From Paenarthrobacter ilicis (GTDB lineage: Bacteria > Actinomycetota > Actinomycetes > Actinomycetales > Micrococcaceae): a stretch of DNA of 64,000 nt. Position numbers and translations under genes: made by a program. The notes below the pieces were generated by a model. That model was given only the letters and a program-made list of their open reading frames with translations, searched no databases and was not told where the DNA came from. The stretch lies in contig NZ_JAFBCD010000001.1 in assembly GCF_016907545.1 (NCBI RefSeq), positions 1,178,001 to 1,242,000 of the forward strand, given 5' to 3'. Below are positions 17,438 through 28,115 of the stretch, piece by piece; the first letter of the stretch is position 1; each line of letters begins with the position of its first letter.

Positions 17438-18079
17438 TTAGCTGAGTACCGCCATCATGATCGCGACGAAGTGTGCCGCGAACGCGAAGACGGTGAAGGC
17501 ATGGAAGAGTTCGTGGAACCCAAAATGGGTGGGGCTGAAGTTGGGCTTTTTCAGCGCATAGAAGACCGCTCCCGCGATGTACAAGGCGCCTCCGACGCAG
17601 ATAAGGATGGCGGCGGCAGCGTTGGCGGCGAAGAATTGCGGCAGGTAGAACAGTGCGCCGCAGCCCAAGGCGATGTACACCGGCACGTAGAGCCAGCGCG
17701 GGGCATGCGTCCACAGAATCCTGAAAAGCACGCCTGCTATGGCGCCCGACCACACCAGCCAGAGCAGCGTGGTGGCCTGGGGGCGTGGAAGGAGTGACCA
17801 TGCGAGGGGCGTGTAGCTCCCGGCGATGACCAACATGATGTTGGTGTGGTCCAGGCGCTTGAGGACCATCCGGACTGCGGGGGACCAGTTTCCGCGATGG
17901 TAGACAGCGCTGACGCCGAACAGCAGGAACCCGGTGAGGGCGTAGATGGCCGATGTGATTTTCCGGTCCGGGGTGGGTGCGACCGTGACCAGGACAATGC
18001 CTGCTGCGAGTGCGAACGGCGCGGCAACCGCGTGGATCCATCCGCGCCAGCGGGGCTTTGTTTCAAGGAGCTCTGCCAT
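17438..18079 (-). CDS. Hemolysin III / TrhA family membrane protein
   Basis: This 213-residue protein has seven transmembrane helices and the metal-site residues of the PAQR/hemolysin III fold: SAVYHRGNW, LKRLDHTNIMLVIAGSYTP and the C-terminal HELFHAFTVFAFAAHF. In other bacteria the family affects membrane energetics or lipid homeostasis; haemolysis is not implied. The ATG follows TATTCT at six bases with no ribosome site, and a strong palindrome lies just upstream. Confidence 0.9.
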   Translation of the reverse strand: MAELLETKPRWRGWIHAVAAPFALAAGIVLVTVAPTPDRKITSAIYALTGFLLFGVSAVYHRGNWSPAVRMVLKRLDHTNIMLVIAGSYTPLAWSLLPRPQATTLLWLVWSGAIAGVLFRILWTHAPRWLYVPVYIALGCGALFYLPQFFAANAAAAILICVGGALYIAGAVFYALKKPNFSPTHFGFHELFHAFTVFAFAAHFVAIMMAVLS

Positions 18080-18085
18080 GGTTAA

Positions 18086-18111
18086 AGAATAACTTACGGT
18101 TCGGTAAGTTA
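18086..18111 (-). promoter_or_regulatory. Leaderless promoter and operator-like palindrome of the trhA-like gene
   Basis: TATTCT (18086-18091, minus strand) ends six bases before the ATG. Immediately upstream and overlapping it is a perfect inverted repeat TAACTTAC-GGTTCG-GTAAGTTA (18090-18111). A palindrome covering the -10 and spacer is a typical repressor position, of TetR type by its shape. The regulator is not identifiable here. Confidence 0.6.
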
Positions 18112-18229
18112 CCGGCTGGTAGCTCTTTGGTTGATGAATTCAATACTGCGACTGCACTGCCGCGGCGGTTGAGGCAGGTAGCCTTGGATGTGGTTCGTCG
18201 TACAAGCAAGGAAGTCAGGTGAGAGTCCG

Positions 18230-18991
18230 GTGGAGCTGCCCGGTTTCCTCTACGGCTTCTATGAGCGCAAGCTCCTGCGGACATTGCCCCAGGACCAGAT
18301 CCCACGCCACATCGGCGTCATGGTGGATGGAAACCGGAGATGGGCGCGGCAGTTCAACGCCCCCACCAGCCAAGGACATCAAGCAGGGGCGGACAAGATC
18401 CACGAGTTCCTTGGCTGGTGCCAGGAACTGGGCGTGGAAGTTGTGACTCTGTACATGCTTTCCACGGACAACATGAACCGTTCCGGTGAGGAACTGGATC
18501 TCCTCATGGGAATCATCGCCAACACCATGGACCGGCTGGACGAGGACGAAGACGTCTCGGTGCACGCCATGGGTGCCCCCGAACTCCTCCCTGACTACCT
18601 TGCCGAGCGTCTCAACAAGCTCACCTCGCGTACGCCAGTGCATGAAAAGATCCACGTGAATGTTGCGGTGGGATACGGCGGACGCCGCGAAATAGTCGAC
18701 GCCGTGCGTGAGCTCCTGCATGATGCGGCCGCCAAGGGACGCAGCATGACCGAAGTTGCAGATGAACTTTCGGTGGACGACATTTCACGGTTCCTTTACA
18801 CGAGGGGCCAGCCCGATCCCGACCTCGTGATCCGTACCTCGGGGGAGCAGCGGCTGTCCGGATTCCTGATGTGGCAAAGCGCCTACAGTGAGTTTTATTT
18901 CTGCGAGGCCTTGTGGCCGGCGTTCCGCAAGGTTGATTTCCTGCGGGCGCTCAGGGATTACGCGGGACGCAACCGCCGCTTTGGCGCCTGA
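18230..18991 (+). CDS. uppS: Cis-prenyltransferase (isoprenyl diphosphate synthase, UppS family)
   Basis: This 253-residue enzyme adds isopentenyl diphosphate in cis. The diphosphate-binding Asp33 is in HIGVMVDGNRRWARQ, and PDLVIRTSGEQRLSGF and SEFYFCEALWPAF are the later family motifs. GTG at 18230 is preferred (AGGTGAG six bases upstream) over ATG 18188. The M. tuberculosis gene in the same position (Rv1086) makes a short C15 product, so this may be a Z-farnesyl diphosphate synthase and not the long-chain undecaprenyl/decaprenyl enzyme. Confidence 0.9.
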   Translation: MELPGFLYGFYERKLLRTLPQDQIPRHIGVMVDGNRRWARQFNAPTSQGHQAGADKIHEFLGWCQELGVEVVTLYMLSTDNMNRSGEELDLLMGIIANTMDRLDEDEDVSVHAMGAPELLPDYLAERLNKLTSRTPVHEKIHVNVAVGYGGRREIVDAVRELLHDAAAKGRSMTEVADELSVDDISRFLYTRGQPDPDLVIRTSGEQRLSGFLMWQSAYSEFYFCEALWPAFRKVDFLRALRDYAGRNRRFGA

Positions 18992-19067
18992 CTCCCCGCC
19001 GGTTCACCTGGAATTAATGTTCCAACCCGCGACTTGCCGGGCGGGGATTCAGGAAATGAATGTGTCA

Positions 19068-19084
19068 GGGATTACGTTAATCCC
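19068..19084. promoter_or_regulatory. Inverted repeat GGGATTA-CGT-TAATCCC
   Basis: Perfect 7-bp arms with a 3-base spacer lie 42 bases ahead of a candidate leader peptide and 145 bases ahead of the PIN-PhoH gene. It may be an operator. Confidence 0.35.
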
Positions 19085-19125
19085 ATCAGCAGGCAAAACC
19101 GCCCGCTGATCGGGGAGGCCAATAC

Positions 19126-19197
19126 ATGGAGCGAAATTTCGCACCAGTTATATGGGAGGCCACGCCCGGCCTTCCGGCCGAGCCGCTTCACCATTAG
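19126..19197 (+). CDS. Candidate 23-residue leader peptide ahead of the PIN-PhoH gene
   Basis: ATG at 19126 is preceded at seven bases by the excellent ribosome site GGGGAGG, and the frame runs 23 codons ([20 protein letters not shown]...) to TAG at 19195-19197. It is too short to judge by composition. Its last third forms one arm of a stable hairpin (19163-19205) that ends 15 bases before the ribosome site of the next gene, a layout typical of translational or transcriptional attenuation. In mycobacteria the related phoH2 also has a small gene upstream; I do not claim homology. Confidence 0.4.
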   Translation: MERNFAPVIWEATPGLPAEPLHH

Positions 19198-19205
19198 GCC
19201 GGGCG
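19163..19205 (+). promoter_or_regulatory. Hairpin overlapping the leader peptide end
   Basis: Perfect 10-bp arms CGCCCGGCCT (19163-19172) and AGGCCGGGCG (19196-19205) enclose a 23-base loop. The second arm includes the stop codon of the leader frame. No T-run follows, so it looks like a ribosome-sensitive RNA structure more than a terminator. Confidence 0.5.
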
Positions 19206-19228
19206 ATCTGCCCGGGGCTGGAGTCGAT

Positions 19229-20623
19229 GTGGCTATTTCTGAGCAACTGCCCGCAATGGTTTCCGACGGGGAAAGTGCAGCTACCTCTCGCACCAAAGGG
19301 GTCACCCGCCACGAGCGGACCGATACATCCGCCACTGGCCGCAGCTACGTGATCGATACGTCTGTTCTACTCTCCGACCCCCACGCCTTGTTGCGGTTTG
19401 CCGAGCACGAGGTGATTGTCCCCATCGTGGTCATCAGCGAACTTGAAGGCAAGCGCCATGATCCCGAGCTGGGCTACTTCGCACGAAAGGCCCTGAGGCT
19501 CCTGGATGACCTCAGGATCGAACACGGAGGCCTGGACCACTCCATTCCCCTTGGGACCGAAGGAGGGAGGCTCAGGGTGGAAATGAACCACATTTCCCCG
19601 GACGTCCTGCCTGCCGGGTTCCGTGGCGGGGACAATGACAGCCGCATCCTGGCTGTCGCCAAGAATCTTTCCAATGAGGGCAACGACGTCACGGTGGTTT
19701 CCAAGGACCTCCCCATGCGGGTCAAAGCCTCTGCCATGGGCCTGCAGGCTGACGAGTACCGCAATGAACTCGTCAAGGACTCTGGCTGGACCGGCCTGGC
19801 TGAGGTGGAGGCCAGCGACGAGGAAATCACCACGCTGTACGGGCACGAGCCTGTGTTCATCCCGTCGGCAGCGGAAATGCCGGTCAATACAGGCTTGGTG
19901 CTGCTTTCCAACCGGGGCTCCGCGTTGGGCCGCGTCGGCTCGGATAAGCAGGTCCGTTTGGTCAAGGGAGACCGGGACGTCTTTGGCCTCCACGGTCGGT
20001 CCGCCGAACAACGGCTGGCCATCGACATGCTCATGGACCCTGCGGTGGGCATTGTGTCCATCGGAGGCCGGGCCGGCACCGGCAAGTCCGCGCTGGCCCT
20101 GTGCGCCGGTCTGGAAGCAGTCCTGGAACGCCGTGAGCACCGCAAAGTTGTGGTGTTCCGGCCGCTCTACGCAGTGGGCGGCCAGGAGCTCGGTTACTTG
20201 CCGGGATCCGAATCCGAAAAAATGAACCCGTGGGCACAGGCCGTGTTCGACACCCTGGGAGCGCTGGTGAGCCAGGAAGTCGTGGAGGAAGTCATGGACC
20301 GGGGAATGCTGGAAGTCCTCCCGCTCACCCACATCCGCGGACGATCGCTCCATGATGCTTTCGTGATCGTGGACGAAGCCCAGTCCTTGGAAAAGAACGT
20401 GCTCCTGACGGTCATGAGCCGCATCGGACAGAACTCCAAGATTGTCCTTACCCACGATGTCGCCCAGCGCGACAACCTCCGCGTTGGCCGGCACGACGGT
20501 ATTGCGGCCGTGGTGGAGACACTCAAAGGTCACCCGTTGTTTGGGCACATCACCCTGACCCGTTCAGAGCGTTCTCCCATTGCGGCCCTGGTGACCGAGT
20601 TGCTGGAGGGCGCCGAGATCTAG
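19229..20623 (+). CDS. PIN domain-PhoH ATPase fusion (PhoH2-like)
   Basis: The 464-residue protein joins an N-terminal PIN ribonuclease domain (acidic residues in [22 protein letters not shown] and GGDNDSRI) at about 40-190 to a C-terminal PhoH ATPase (Walker [10 protein letters not shown] near 280-288, Walker [12 protein letters not shown]). PhoH2 proteins are ATP-dependent RNA unwinding and cleaving enzymes described as toxin-like in mycobacteria. GTG 19229 is chosen with GGAG five bases upstream; the next in-frame ATG is 19256. The TAG stop shares the palindrome CTAG with the stop of the convergent acetyltransferase gene. Confidence 0.9.
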   Translation: MAISEQLPAMVSDGESAATSRTKGVTRHERTDTSATGRSYVIDTSVLLSDPHALLRFAEHEVIVPIVVISELEGKRHDPELGYFARKALRLLDDLRIEHGGLDHSIPLGTEGGRLRVEMNHISPDVLPAGFRGGDNDSRILAVAKNLSNEGNDVTVVSKDLPMRVKASAMGLQADEYRNELVKDSGWTGLAEVEASDEEITTLYGHEPVFIPSAAEMPVNTGLVLLSNRGSALGRVGSDKQVRLVKGDRDVFGLHGRSAEQRLAIDMLMDPAVGIVSIGGRAGTGKSALALCAGLEAVLERREHRKVVVFRPLYAVGGQELGYLPGSESEKMNPWAQAVFDTLGALVSQEVVEEVMDRGMLEVLPLTHIRGRSLHDAFVIVDEAQSLEKNVLLTVMSRIGQNSKIVLTHDVAQRDNLRVGRHDGIAAVVETLKGHPLFGHITLTRSERSPIAALVTELLEGAEI

Positions 20624-21294
20624 TCCCTGACTGGACCCGTCACGGGCCCTCGCAGTCCCAGGTAGGACTTCAGTTCCCGGTGGCCTTGGACTGTGAGGGT
20701 CCAGTCGGGGCGTTTGAACGTGGCGGGCGTCAGGCGGACCTTCTGGACTTCCTGGACGGTGTCCCCCCAGCCGTCGCGGACGATGCCGTTGGGCTGGTAG
20801 CCGAGGCTGGCGGAGACCCCCAGGGACTGGGAGTTCCACACGGCAGCCTCCGATTCGGCCACCTCGGCGTCCAGGTAGTCGAAAGCAAAACTTACGACGG
20901 CGGCACGCATCTCCTTGCCGAACCCCCGCCCCTGCGCGGACTGCTTGAGCCAGGATCCGGTACCTACTGTTTTGAGGGCAGCGAAGTTCTTGGCTGCAAT
21001 GTCCTGGACTCCCAGGAATTCGTCCTCATGCCACACTGCCAGGAGGAGGGTCCATTCCTCCGGCGTGAAGTTGCCACGGCAACGCCAGTACCACTGGGCC
21101 ATGTTGGGGGCCAGCTTTTCCGCGGGCATCTCGGCCCACGGCCTGCTGAATGGGCTCTTGCCGGGCGGGTGGATCCCGGAACGGGCCGCCTCCACCGCAG
21201 CGGGAATGTCCTCATCCAGGATGGCCCGGAGCGTCAGCCTGGGGGTACTGAGAGTGAGTCCGAACGGGGGCCAGAATTCTGCCAAAGAGGTCAT
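20620..21294 (-). CDS. GNAT family N-acetyltransferase
   Basis: This 224-residue protein has the RimJ/RimL-like GNAT layout: [13 protein letters not shown] at the N-terminus, [11 protein letters not shown] beta strands, the acetyl-CoA loop [12 protein letters not shown] and [17 protein letters not shown] near the C-terminus. The substrate may be an amino group of a protein or small molecule and is unknown. The ATG follows TAAGCT at six bases (leaderless pattern). It overlaps the PIN-PhoH stop by four bases in convergent orientation. Confidence 0.88.
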   Translation of the reverse strand: MTSLAEFWPPFGLTLSTPRLTLRAILDEDIPAAVEAARSGIHPPGKSPFSRPWAEMPAEKLAPNMAQWYWRCRGNFTPEEWTLLLAVWHEDEFLGVQDIAAKNFAALKTVGTGSWLKQSAQGRGFGKEMRAAVVSFAFDYLDAEVAESEAAVWNSQSLGVSASLGYQPNGIVRDGWGDTVQEVQKVRLTPATFKRPDWTLTVQGHRELKSYLGLRGPVTGPVRD

Positions 21295-21300
21295 CGCGGT

Positions 21301-21306
21301 AGCTTA
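21301..21306 (-). promoter_or_regulatory. -10 hexamer TAAGCT, six bases before the GNAT ATG
   Basis: TAAGCT-N6-ATG with no ribosome site fits a leaderless promoter. Confidence 0.45.
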
Positions 21307-21435
21307 GCGGCTGCCGTCATGGCGTGCGAGTCACAGATGTGGAGGACAAGTCGCAGCCGCGGCAGTCCGCACCCAATGGCCCCTTATCCACAGGAGATCG
21401 CCCCGGACAGGCCCTGCGCCGTGGGCAGGGCTGGA

Positions 21436-21441
21436 TAGCAT
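21436..21441 (+). promoter_or_regulatory. -10 hexamer TAGCAT, six bases before the prepilin peptidase GTG
   Basis: TAGCAT-N6-GTG with no ribosome site fits a leaderless promoter and supports the GTG at 21448. Confidence 0.45.
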
Positions 21442-21447
21442 CCGTAA

Positions 21448-21993
21448 GTGATTCAACGACTATCCGGGCTCTGGACTGCAGCCCCCGTGGCCTTTTGGCT
21501 GCTCAGCGCTGCTTGCTTGTACTACGTGGTGATGGCGGTCAGGCTGTCCGTCATTGACCTCCGGAGCCACTTGCTGCCCAACCGCATCGTGTTGCCCTCC
21601 TACGTTGTGGCCGGCGTGCTGCTGATCTCTGCTGCAGTGGCCGCAGCCATGTCCGGCGCAGACCCGGCGCTCGGTGCGGCGTGGGCCGGGGTGCCCGGGC
21701 TGGGCATCCCGGCCGGGGGCGTCGGGCTGTGGCTCGCCTACTTTGTGCTGCACCTCATCCATCCACCGGGAATGGGGTTCGGCGACGTGAAGCTGGCCGG
21801 TGTGCTCGGAATGTATCTGGGTTGTCTTGGCTGGCCCCATGTCCTGGCCGGCACGTTCGCGGCGTTCCTGCTGGGTGGGGTGTGGAGCGTGGGAATCCTT
21901 GCCCTTGGCCGGGGCACCCTGCGAACGGCGATTCCCTTTGGCCCCTTCATGCTGATCGGAGCCGGCGCGGCCATGGTGCTGCTGCCTGCGTGA
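21448..21993 (+). CDS. Small A24-family prepilin peptidase
   Basis: This 181-residue membrane protein has about six hydrophobic segments and the two catalytic aspartates of type IV prepilin peptidases: Asp37 in SVIDLRSHLLPNRI and Asp113 in GMGFGDVKLAG. It lacks the N-terminal methylase domain, like TadV/CpaA-type enzymes of Flp/Tad pili. No pilin or Tad assembly gene is in the window, so its substrate is elsewhere. Confidence 0.9.
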   Translation: MIQRLSGLWTAAPVAFWLLSAACLYYVVMAVRLSVIDLRSHLLPNRIVLPSYVVAGVLLISAAVAAAMSGADPALGAAWAGVPGLGIPAGGVGLWLAYFVLHLIHPPGMGFGDVKLAGVLGMYLGCLGWPHVLAGTFAAFLLGGVWSVGILALGRGTLRTAIPFGPFMLIGAGAAMVLLPA

Positions 21994-22054
21994 GACTAGC
22001 CTGTGTTCAGGGCTTCGGCCGTGGGTACTGAATCTTGAGGGGGCGGAAGACACC

Positions 22055-22531
22055 ATGGGTGCACCGGAATTTGTGCTCAGGCTTCGGGAAAAGATCGGCA
22101 GCGATCCCTTGTGGCTTCCGGCGGTGCGCGGAGTGGTCTTCGACGACGACGGCCGGGTGCTGCTGGGCCAGCGGGCGGACAACGGGCACTGGGCCCTCAT
22201 CACGGGCATGCTGGAGCCGGGGGAGCATCCTGCCCCCGGGCTTGTGCGCGAGATCTTCGAGGAAACAGGGGTGGTGGCCGAAACGGAGCGGATTATCGGC
22301 GTCGGCGTTGTTGGCCCGGTGACGTTCCCCAACGGTGATGTGTGCGACTTCCTGGACATCACCTTCAGGTGCAGGTACGTGTCCGGAGAAGCGCGGGTGA
22401 ATGACGACGAATCCCTGGACGTCGGCTGGTTCGCGTTGGATGAGCTTCCCGACATGAGCCAAGGCCATGTGGAAGCCATCAGGCTCGCCACGGAGCCCGA
22501 AGGCCCCGTGGCGTACCAAACGGAGGATTAG
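22055..22531 (+). CDS. Nudix hydrolase
   Basis: This 158-residue cytoplasmic enzyme carries a complete Nudix box at about 51-73 (GMLEPGEHPAPGLVREIFEETGV), which binds Mg2+ for cleavage of a nucleoside diphosphate linked to another group. The surrounding fold (RGVVFDDDGRVLLGQRAD ... HWALITGML) is typical of small housecleaning Nudix proteins. The substrate cannot be read from sequence. It ends one base before the convergent exporter gene. Confidence 0.9.
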   Translation: MGAPEFVLRLREKIGSDPLWLPAVRGVVFDDDGRVLLGQRADNGHWALITGMLEPGEHPAPGLVREIFEETGVVAETERIIGVGVVGPVTFPNGDVCDFLDITFRCRYVSGEARVNDDESLDVGWFALDELPDMSQGHVEAIRLATEPEGPVAYQTED

Positions 22532-22532
22532 G

Positions 22533-24870
<2,338 letters not shown>

Positions 24871-24886
<16 letters not shown>

Positions 24887-24922
24887 AAAGTAAAGTTTTG
24901 CACTATTGATTCAAGAGTGCAA
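24871..24922 (-). promoter_or_regulatory. Probable TetR operator sites
   Basis: An inverted repeat TTGCACT-N11-AGTGCAA spans 24898-24922. The same word TTGCACTATTG recurs as a direct copy at 24871-24881 inside the first tetR codons, 27 bases away. A minus-strand -35-like TTGCAC lies in the right arm, with AAAACT 17 bases downstream and seven bases before the GTG. Two sites bracketing the start fit autorepression. Confidence 0.6.
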
Positions 24923-24965
24923 TCTTTTGCGTGTGTCATCTCCCACACAGGTAAAACGTCCGGGG

Positions 24966-25013
24966 ACGACGACGGCCGGTACTTTCCGTGCGGAAGGTAC
25001 CGGCCGTCGTCGT
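24966..25013 (-). terminator. Long hairpin after fumC, probable terminator
   Basis: A 23-bp stem with one wobble pair (24966-24988 and 24991-25013, loop TG) lies 24 bases beyond the fumC stop. No T-run follows directly, but TTTT occurs about ten bases later on the minus strand. Confidence 0.6.
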
Positions 25014-25036
25014 GCTTCAGGTATTGAACCTAAGGG

Positions 25037-26464
25037 CTAGGCCTTGTGGGCCGGGGCCGTCATGGTGGTGACGTCCAAGGCCTTGTCGAGGTCAGCCTCG
25101 GAAACCTGGCCTTCGCCGTCGCCGACGAAGCCAAGCTTCTCGGTGGCCTGGCGGATGGTCAGGCCTTCCTTGACGGCGATCTTGGCGATCTTTGCCGCAT
25201 TCTCGTACCCGATGTACTTGTTCAGCGGGGTCACGATGGACGGCGAAGCTTCAGCCAGGAAGCGTGCGCGCTCAACGTTGGCGGTGATGCCGTCGATCAT
25301 CTTGTCGGCCATGACACGGCTGGTGTTCGCCAGCAGGCGGATGGACTCGAGCAGGTTGGCGGCCATGACGGGGATGCCGACGTTGAGCTCAAAGGCGCCG
25401 TTGGTGCCGGACCACGCGATGGTGGTGTCGTTGCCGATCACCTGTGCGCAGGCCATGATGGACGATTCGCAGATGACCGGGTTGACCTTGCCCGGCATGA
25501 TGGAGGAGCCCGGCTGGAGGTCGGGGATGGCGATCTCGCCAAGACCCGTGTTGGGGCCCGAACCCATCCAGCGGAGGTCGTTGTTGATCTTCATGAAGGA
25601 GATCGCGATGTTACGGAGCTGGCTTGAGCCCTCGATGAGGCCGTCGCGGTTTGCCTGCGCTTCGAAGTGGTCGCGGGCCTCCGTCAAGGGCAGCCCGGTG
25701 TCGGCGGCAAGGAGTTCAATCACGCGCTCCGGGAAGCCGGCCGGGGTGTTGATGCCCGTGCCTACGGCGGTGCCGCCCAGGGGAACTTCGGCAACGCGGG
25801 GGAGTGCGGCGTTGATGCGCTCAATGCCGTAGCGGACCTGCGCGGCGTAGCCACCGAATTCCTGGCCCAACATCACGGGCGTGGCATCCATGAGGTGGGT
25901 ACGGCCTGACTTGACGACGTCCTTGAATTCCACGGCCTTGCGGTCCAGGGAAGCTGCCAAGTACTCCAAAGCCGGGATCAGATCGTTGATCAGGGCCGAG
26001 GTGGCTGCCACGTGGACGGAGGTGGGGAAGACATCGTTGGAGGACTGCGATGCGTTCACGTGATCGTTCGGGTGGACAACTTTGTCGCTCCCGGCAGTTG
26101 CGAGGGCGCGGGATGCGAGCTCGGCGATGACCTCGTTGGTGTTCATGTTGGAGGAAGTGCCGGAGCCGGTCTGGAAGACGTCAATCGGGAAGTCGCCGTC
26201 GTACTTACCGGTTGCTACCTCGTCGGCAGCTGCGGCGATTGCCTCGGCGAGCTCACCATCGAGCACCCCCAGTTCGGCATTCGCCAGGGCTGCGGCCTTC
26301 TTGACGCGGGCAAGGGCTTCAATGTGGGTGCGCTCAAGCGTTTTTCCGGAGATGGGAAAGTTCTCCACGGCTCGCTGCGTCTGGGCGCGGTACAGGGCGT
26401 TCACGGGGACGCGAACTTCGCCCATCGTGTCATGTTCAATACGGAACTCAGTGGTGGAAGTCAT
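25037..26464 (-). CDS. fumC: Class II fumarate hydratase
   Basis: This 475-residue oxygen-stable fumarase interconverts fumarate and malate in the TCA cycle. It carries the superfamily signature [11 protein letters not shown], the active-site [21 protein letters not shown] and [18 protein letters not shown]. Length and all active-site blocks are normal. The ATG follows TAAGCT at six bases. Fumarase, carbonic anhydrase and glpX lie together as in related actinobacteria. Confidence 0.97.
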   Translation of the reverse strand: MTSTTEFRIEHDTMGEVRVPVNALYRAQTQRAVENFPISGKTLERTHIEALARVKKAAALANAELGVLDGELAEAIAAAADEVATGKYDGDFPIDVFQTGSGTSSNMNTNEVIAELASRALATAGSDKVVHPNDHVNASQSSNDVFPTSVHVAATSALINDLIPALEYLAASLDRKAVEFKDVVKSGRTHLMDATPVMLGQEFGGYAAQVRYGIERINAALPRVAEVPLGGTAVGTGINTPAGFPERVIELLAADTGLPLTEARDHFEAQANRDGLIEGSSQLRNIAISFMKINNDLRWMGSGPNTGLGEIAIPDLQPGSSIMPGKVNPVICESSIMACAQVIGNDTTIAWSGTNGAFELNVGIPVMAANLLESIRLLANTSRVMADKMIDGITANVERARFLAEASPSIVTPLNKYIGYENAAKIAKIAVKEGLTIRQATEKLGFVGDGEGQVSEADLDKALDVTTMTAPAHKA

Positions 26465-26470
26465 GGGCCT

Positions 26471-26476
26471 AGCTTA
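26471..26476 (-). promoter_or_regulatory. -10 hexamer TAAGCT, six bases before the fumC ATG
   Basis: TAAGCT-N6-ATG with no ribosome site fits a leaderless promoter. The same hexamer and spacing are found at the thiolase and GNAT genes. Confidence 0.5.
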
Positions 26477-26518
26477 TGGCGATTCCGGGTCCCACTGGAA
26501 ACCCGGGAGCCAGTGCTA

Positions 26519-26546
26519 CGTGCTCCGGCCCGGGGACCGGAGCACG
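26519..26546 (-). terminator. Hairpin after the carbonic anhydrase gene
   Basis: A perfect 10-bp stem CGTGCTCCGG with its complement (26519-26528 and 26537-26546) lies five bases past the stop. There is no T-run, so this may be a weak or Rho-assisted terminator. Confidence 0.45.
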
Positions 26547-26551
26547 CGGTA

Positions 26552-27166
26552 CTAAACCTCGCCGATCGCGGAAACAAGGGCCGCCTGGCCCTCGCCGAGC
26601 TTGTAGGAGAGGCCAATGACAGCCACGCGGCCTTCGTCAATGGCGTCCGAAATCACACGCGAGCTGTCCGCCAGGCGTTCAGCCGTCTGCTTGACGTGCT
26701 CCACCACCATGTCATTGACGTCCTCCTGGCCATTGCGCTTGGCCGTAAGAACCGAGGGGGTGATGCGCTCAACGAGGTCACGGATGAAGCCCGGCGGCAT
26801 GTCACCTGTTTCCACTGCAGCCTTGGTGGCCGTCACTGCGCCGCAACTGTCGTGGCCAAGGATGGCGATCAGGGGGACCTGGAGTTCGCTGATGCTGTAC
26901 TCAAGCGAACCCAGGACGGCGTCGTCAATCACCTGCCCGGCCGTGCGGACCACAAAAGCGTCGCCCAGGCCGAGGTCGAAAATGATTTCAGCCGCCAGGC
27001 GTGAATCCGCGCAGCCAAAGATCACCGCGAAGGGATTCTGGCCCTCAAGGAGCGACGATCGGCGGGACGCATCCTGGTTGGGATGGCGCGATTCGCCGGA
27101 AACAAAACGTTCGTTGCCCTCACGGAGGCGTTCCCACGCCAGGGCTGGAGTCAGGTTAGTAGGCAC
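26552..27166 (-). CDS. Beta-class carbonic anhydrase
   Basis: This 204-residue zinc enzyme hydrates CO2 to bicarbonate. The beta-class ligands are Cys52, Asp54 and Arg56 in FGCADSRL, and His105 and Cys108 in LGHDSCGAV. The GTG follows TAAAGT at seven bases with no ribosome site. It stands between fumC and a DUF4245 gene. Confidence 0.94.
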   Translation of the reverse strand: MPTNLTPALAWERLREGNERFVSGESRHPNQDASRRSSLLEGQNPFAVIFGCADSRLAAEIIFDLGLGDAFVVRTAGQVIDDAVLGSLEYSISELQVPLIAILGHDSCGAVTATKAAVETGDMPPGFIRDLVERITPSVLTAKRNGQEDVNDMVVEHVKQTAERLADSSRVISDAIDEGRVAVIGLSYKLGEGQAALVSAIGEV

Positions 27167-27255
27167 GAGCCTTACTTTACGACGCCGATCCTTGGTGCGG
27201 TGAAACTATGTCGCGTTCTTAACGGACAGTATTCGTGGCTGGCGCGGAGCGGCGC

Positions 27256-27930
27256 TCAGCTTGCGGGCGTCGCTGCCGGAGACGCGGAGGCGCCCTGGTC
27301 TGCGGACTTCACGACGGCGGCGGCGAGGGTTGCGAACTCCTCCACGCCAGCCGTGCCCGTCAGGATGATGGTGGTTCCGCGGTAGTTCAGCACCATGCTC
27401 CGCTGCTCTTTGCCGGAATCACGCAGTTCCCATTCCTGGCCTCCGGCATTGCGGGTTCCCGTGACAGGAAGATTTCCGGTCTGCTGGAGGACCCACGTGG
27501 GGTTGGCCTGGTTGGTTTGCGTCAGCCCGATGAAAGCCTCTTTGGGGGTCAGGAATCCCACTTCCCACGTGGGTACCCCGCTCCCGGTGCCGGATTCCCA
27601 CCGGGCATAGTTGGGTTTGAATGTGTCGCCCGTATCCGGCGTGACCGGTGTGAATCCCGCCACACCTGTGGCGTTCTTGGCAATTGAAGCGACGTCGATC
27701 TGCGGACGGAAGTCTTCGCCCTTGGGCGCCGGATTCATCAGCACAATAGGGAGGAAGGCCAGGACACACACCGCCAGCGCAATGACCATGCCGATCACCG
27801 AGGCATTGGCCCGCTTCGCCGCTTTCGCAGCAATGACGGGCTTGAAGGGGGCATCGGGTGCACTGGTGGGGGTAGCTCCGGAGGCGTCCTGTTGGTCGCC
27901 GGCAGCGGGCTTGTCCTGCGTTTCACTCAC
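27256..27930 (-). CDS. DUF4245 membrane-anchored protein
   Basis: This 224-residue protein has a polar Ala/Pro/Asp-rich N-terminus, one transmembrane helix (ASVIGMVIALAVCVLAFLPIVLM) and an extracytoplasmic domain (YARWESG, WEVGFLTPKEAF, GQEWELRDS) matching DUF4245. GTG at 27930 is favoured over an upstream ATG at 28005. In M. tuberculosis a gene of this family also neighbours glpX, divergently. Function unknown. Confidence 0.83.
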   Translation of the reverse strand: MSETQDKPAAGDQQDASGATPTSAPDAPFKPVIAAKAAKRANASVIGMVIALAVCVLAFLPIVLMNPAPKGEDFRPQIDVASIAKNATGVAGFTPVTPDTGDTFKPNYARWESGTGSGVPTWEVGFLTPKEAFIGLTQTNQANPTWVLQQTGNLPVTGTRNAGGQEWELRDSGKEQRSMVLNYRGTTIILTGTAGVEEFATLAAAVVKSADQGASASPAATPAS

Positions 27931-28115
27931 CCCACCATGATCCCTTATCCACGCAGTGAACGCACAACCGGGAGCCTCACCGTCCGCTGGAAGCTTGGTG
28001 GTCATTCAACGACTCGAACGGGATGCGGCGACTATGATCGTTGGTAGAGGAACCCCGGGGTGCTCTTTGCATCCCTGCCCGGTTCCGTGAATCGTCACTC
28101 GAAGAAGAGGTTCAA

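Noticed and set aside
18205..18245. Sequence resembling the B12-box core of a cobalamin riboswitch (GGAAGTCAGGTGAGAGTCC)
   Set aside because: The match is local, overlaps the uppS ribosome site and first codons, and the upstream ~140 bases lack the other conserved blocks. The gene is not a cobalamin gene. Chance similarity around a Shine-Dalgarno sequence is more likely.
19034..19228. N-terminal extension of the PIN-PhoH frame from 19034
   Set aside because: The extra 65 residues cross palindromes, have no family pattern and lack a ribosome site. The GTG at 19229 gives a normal PhoH2 length.
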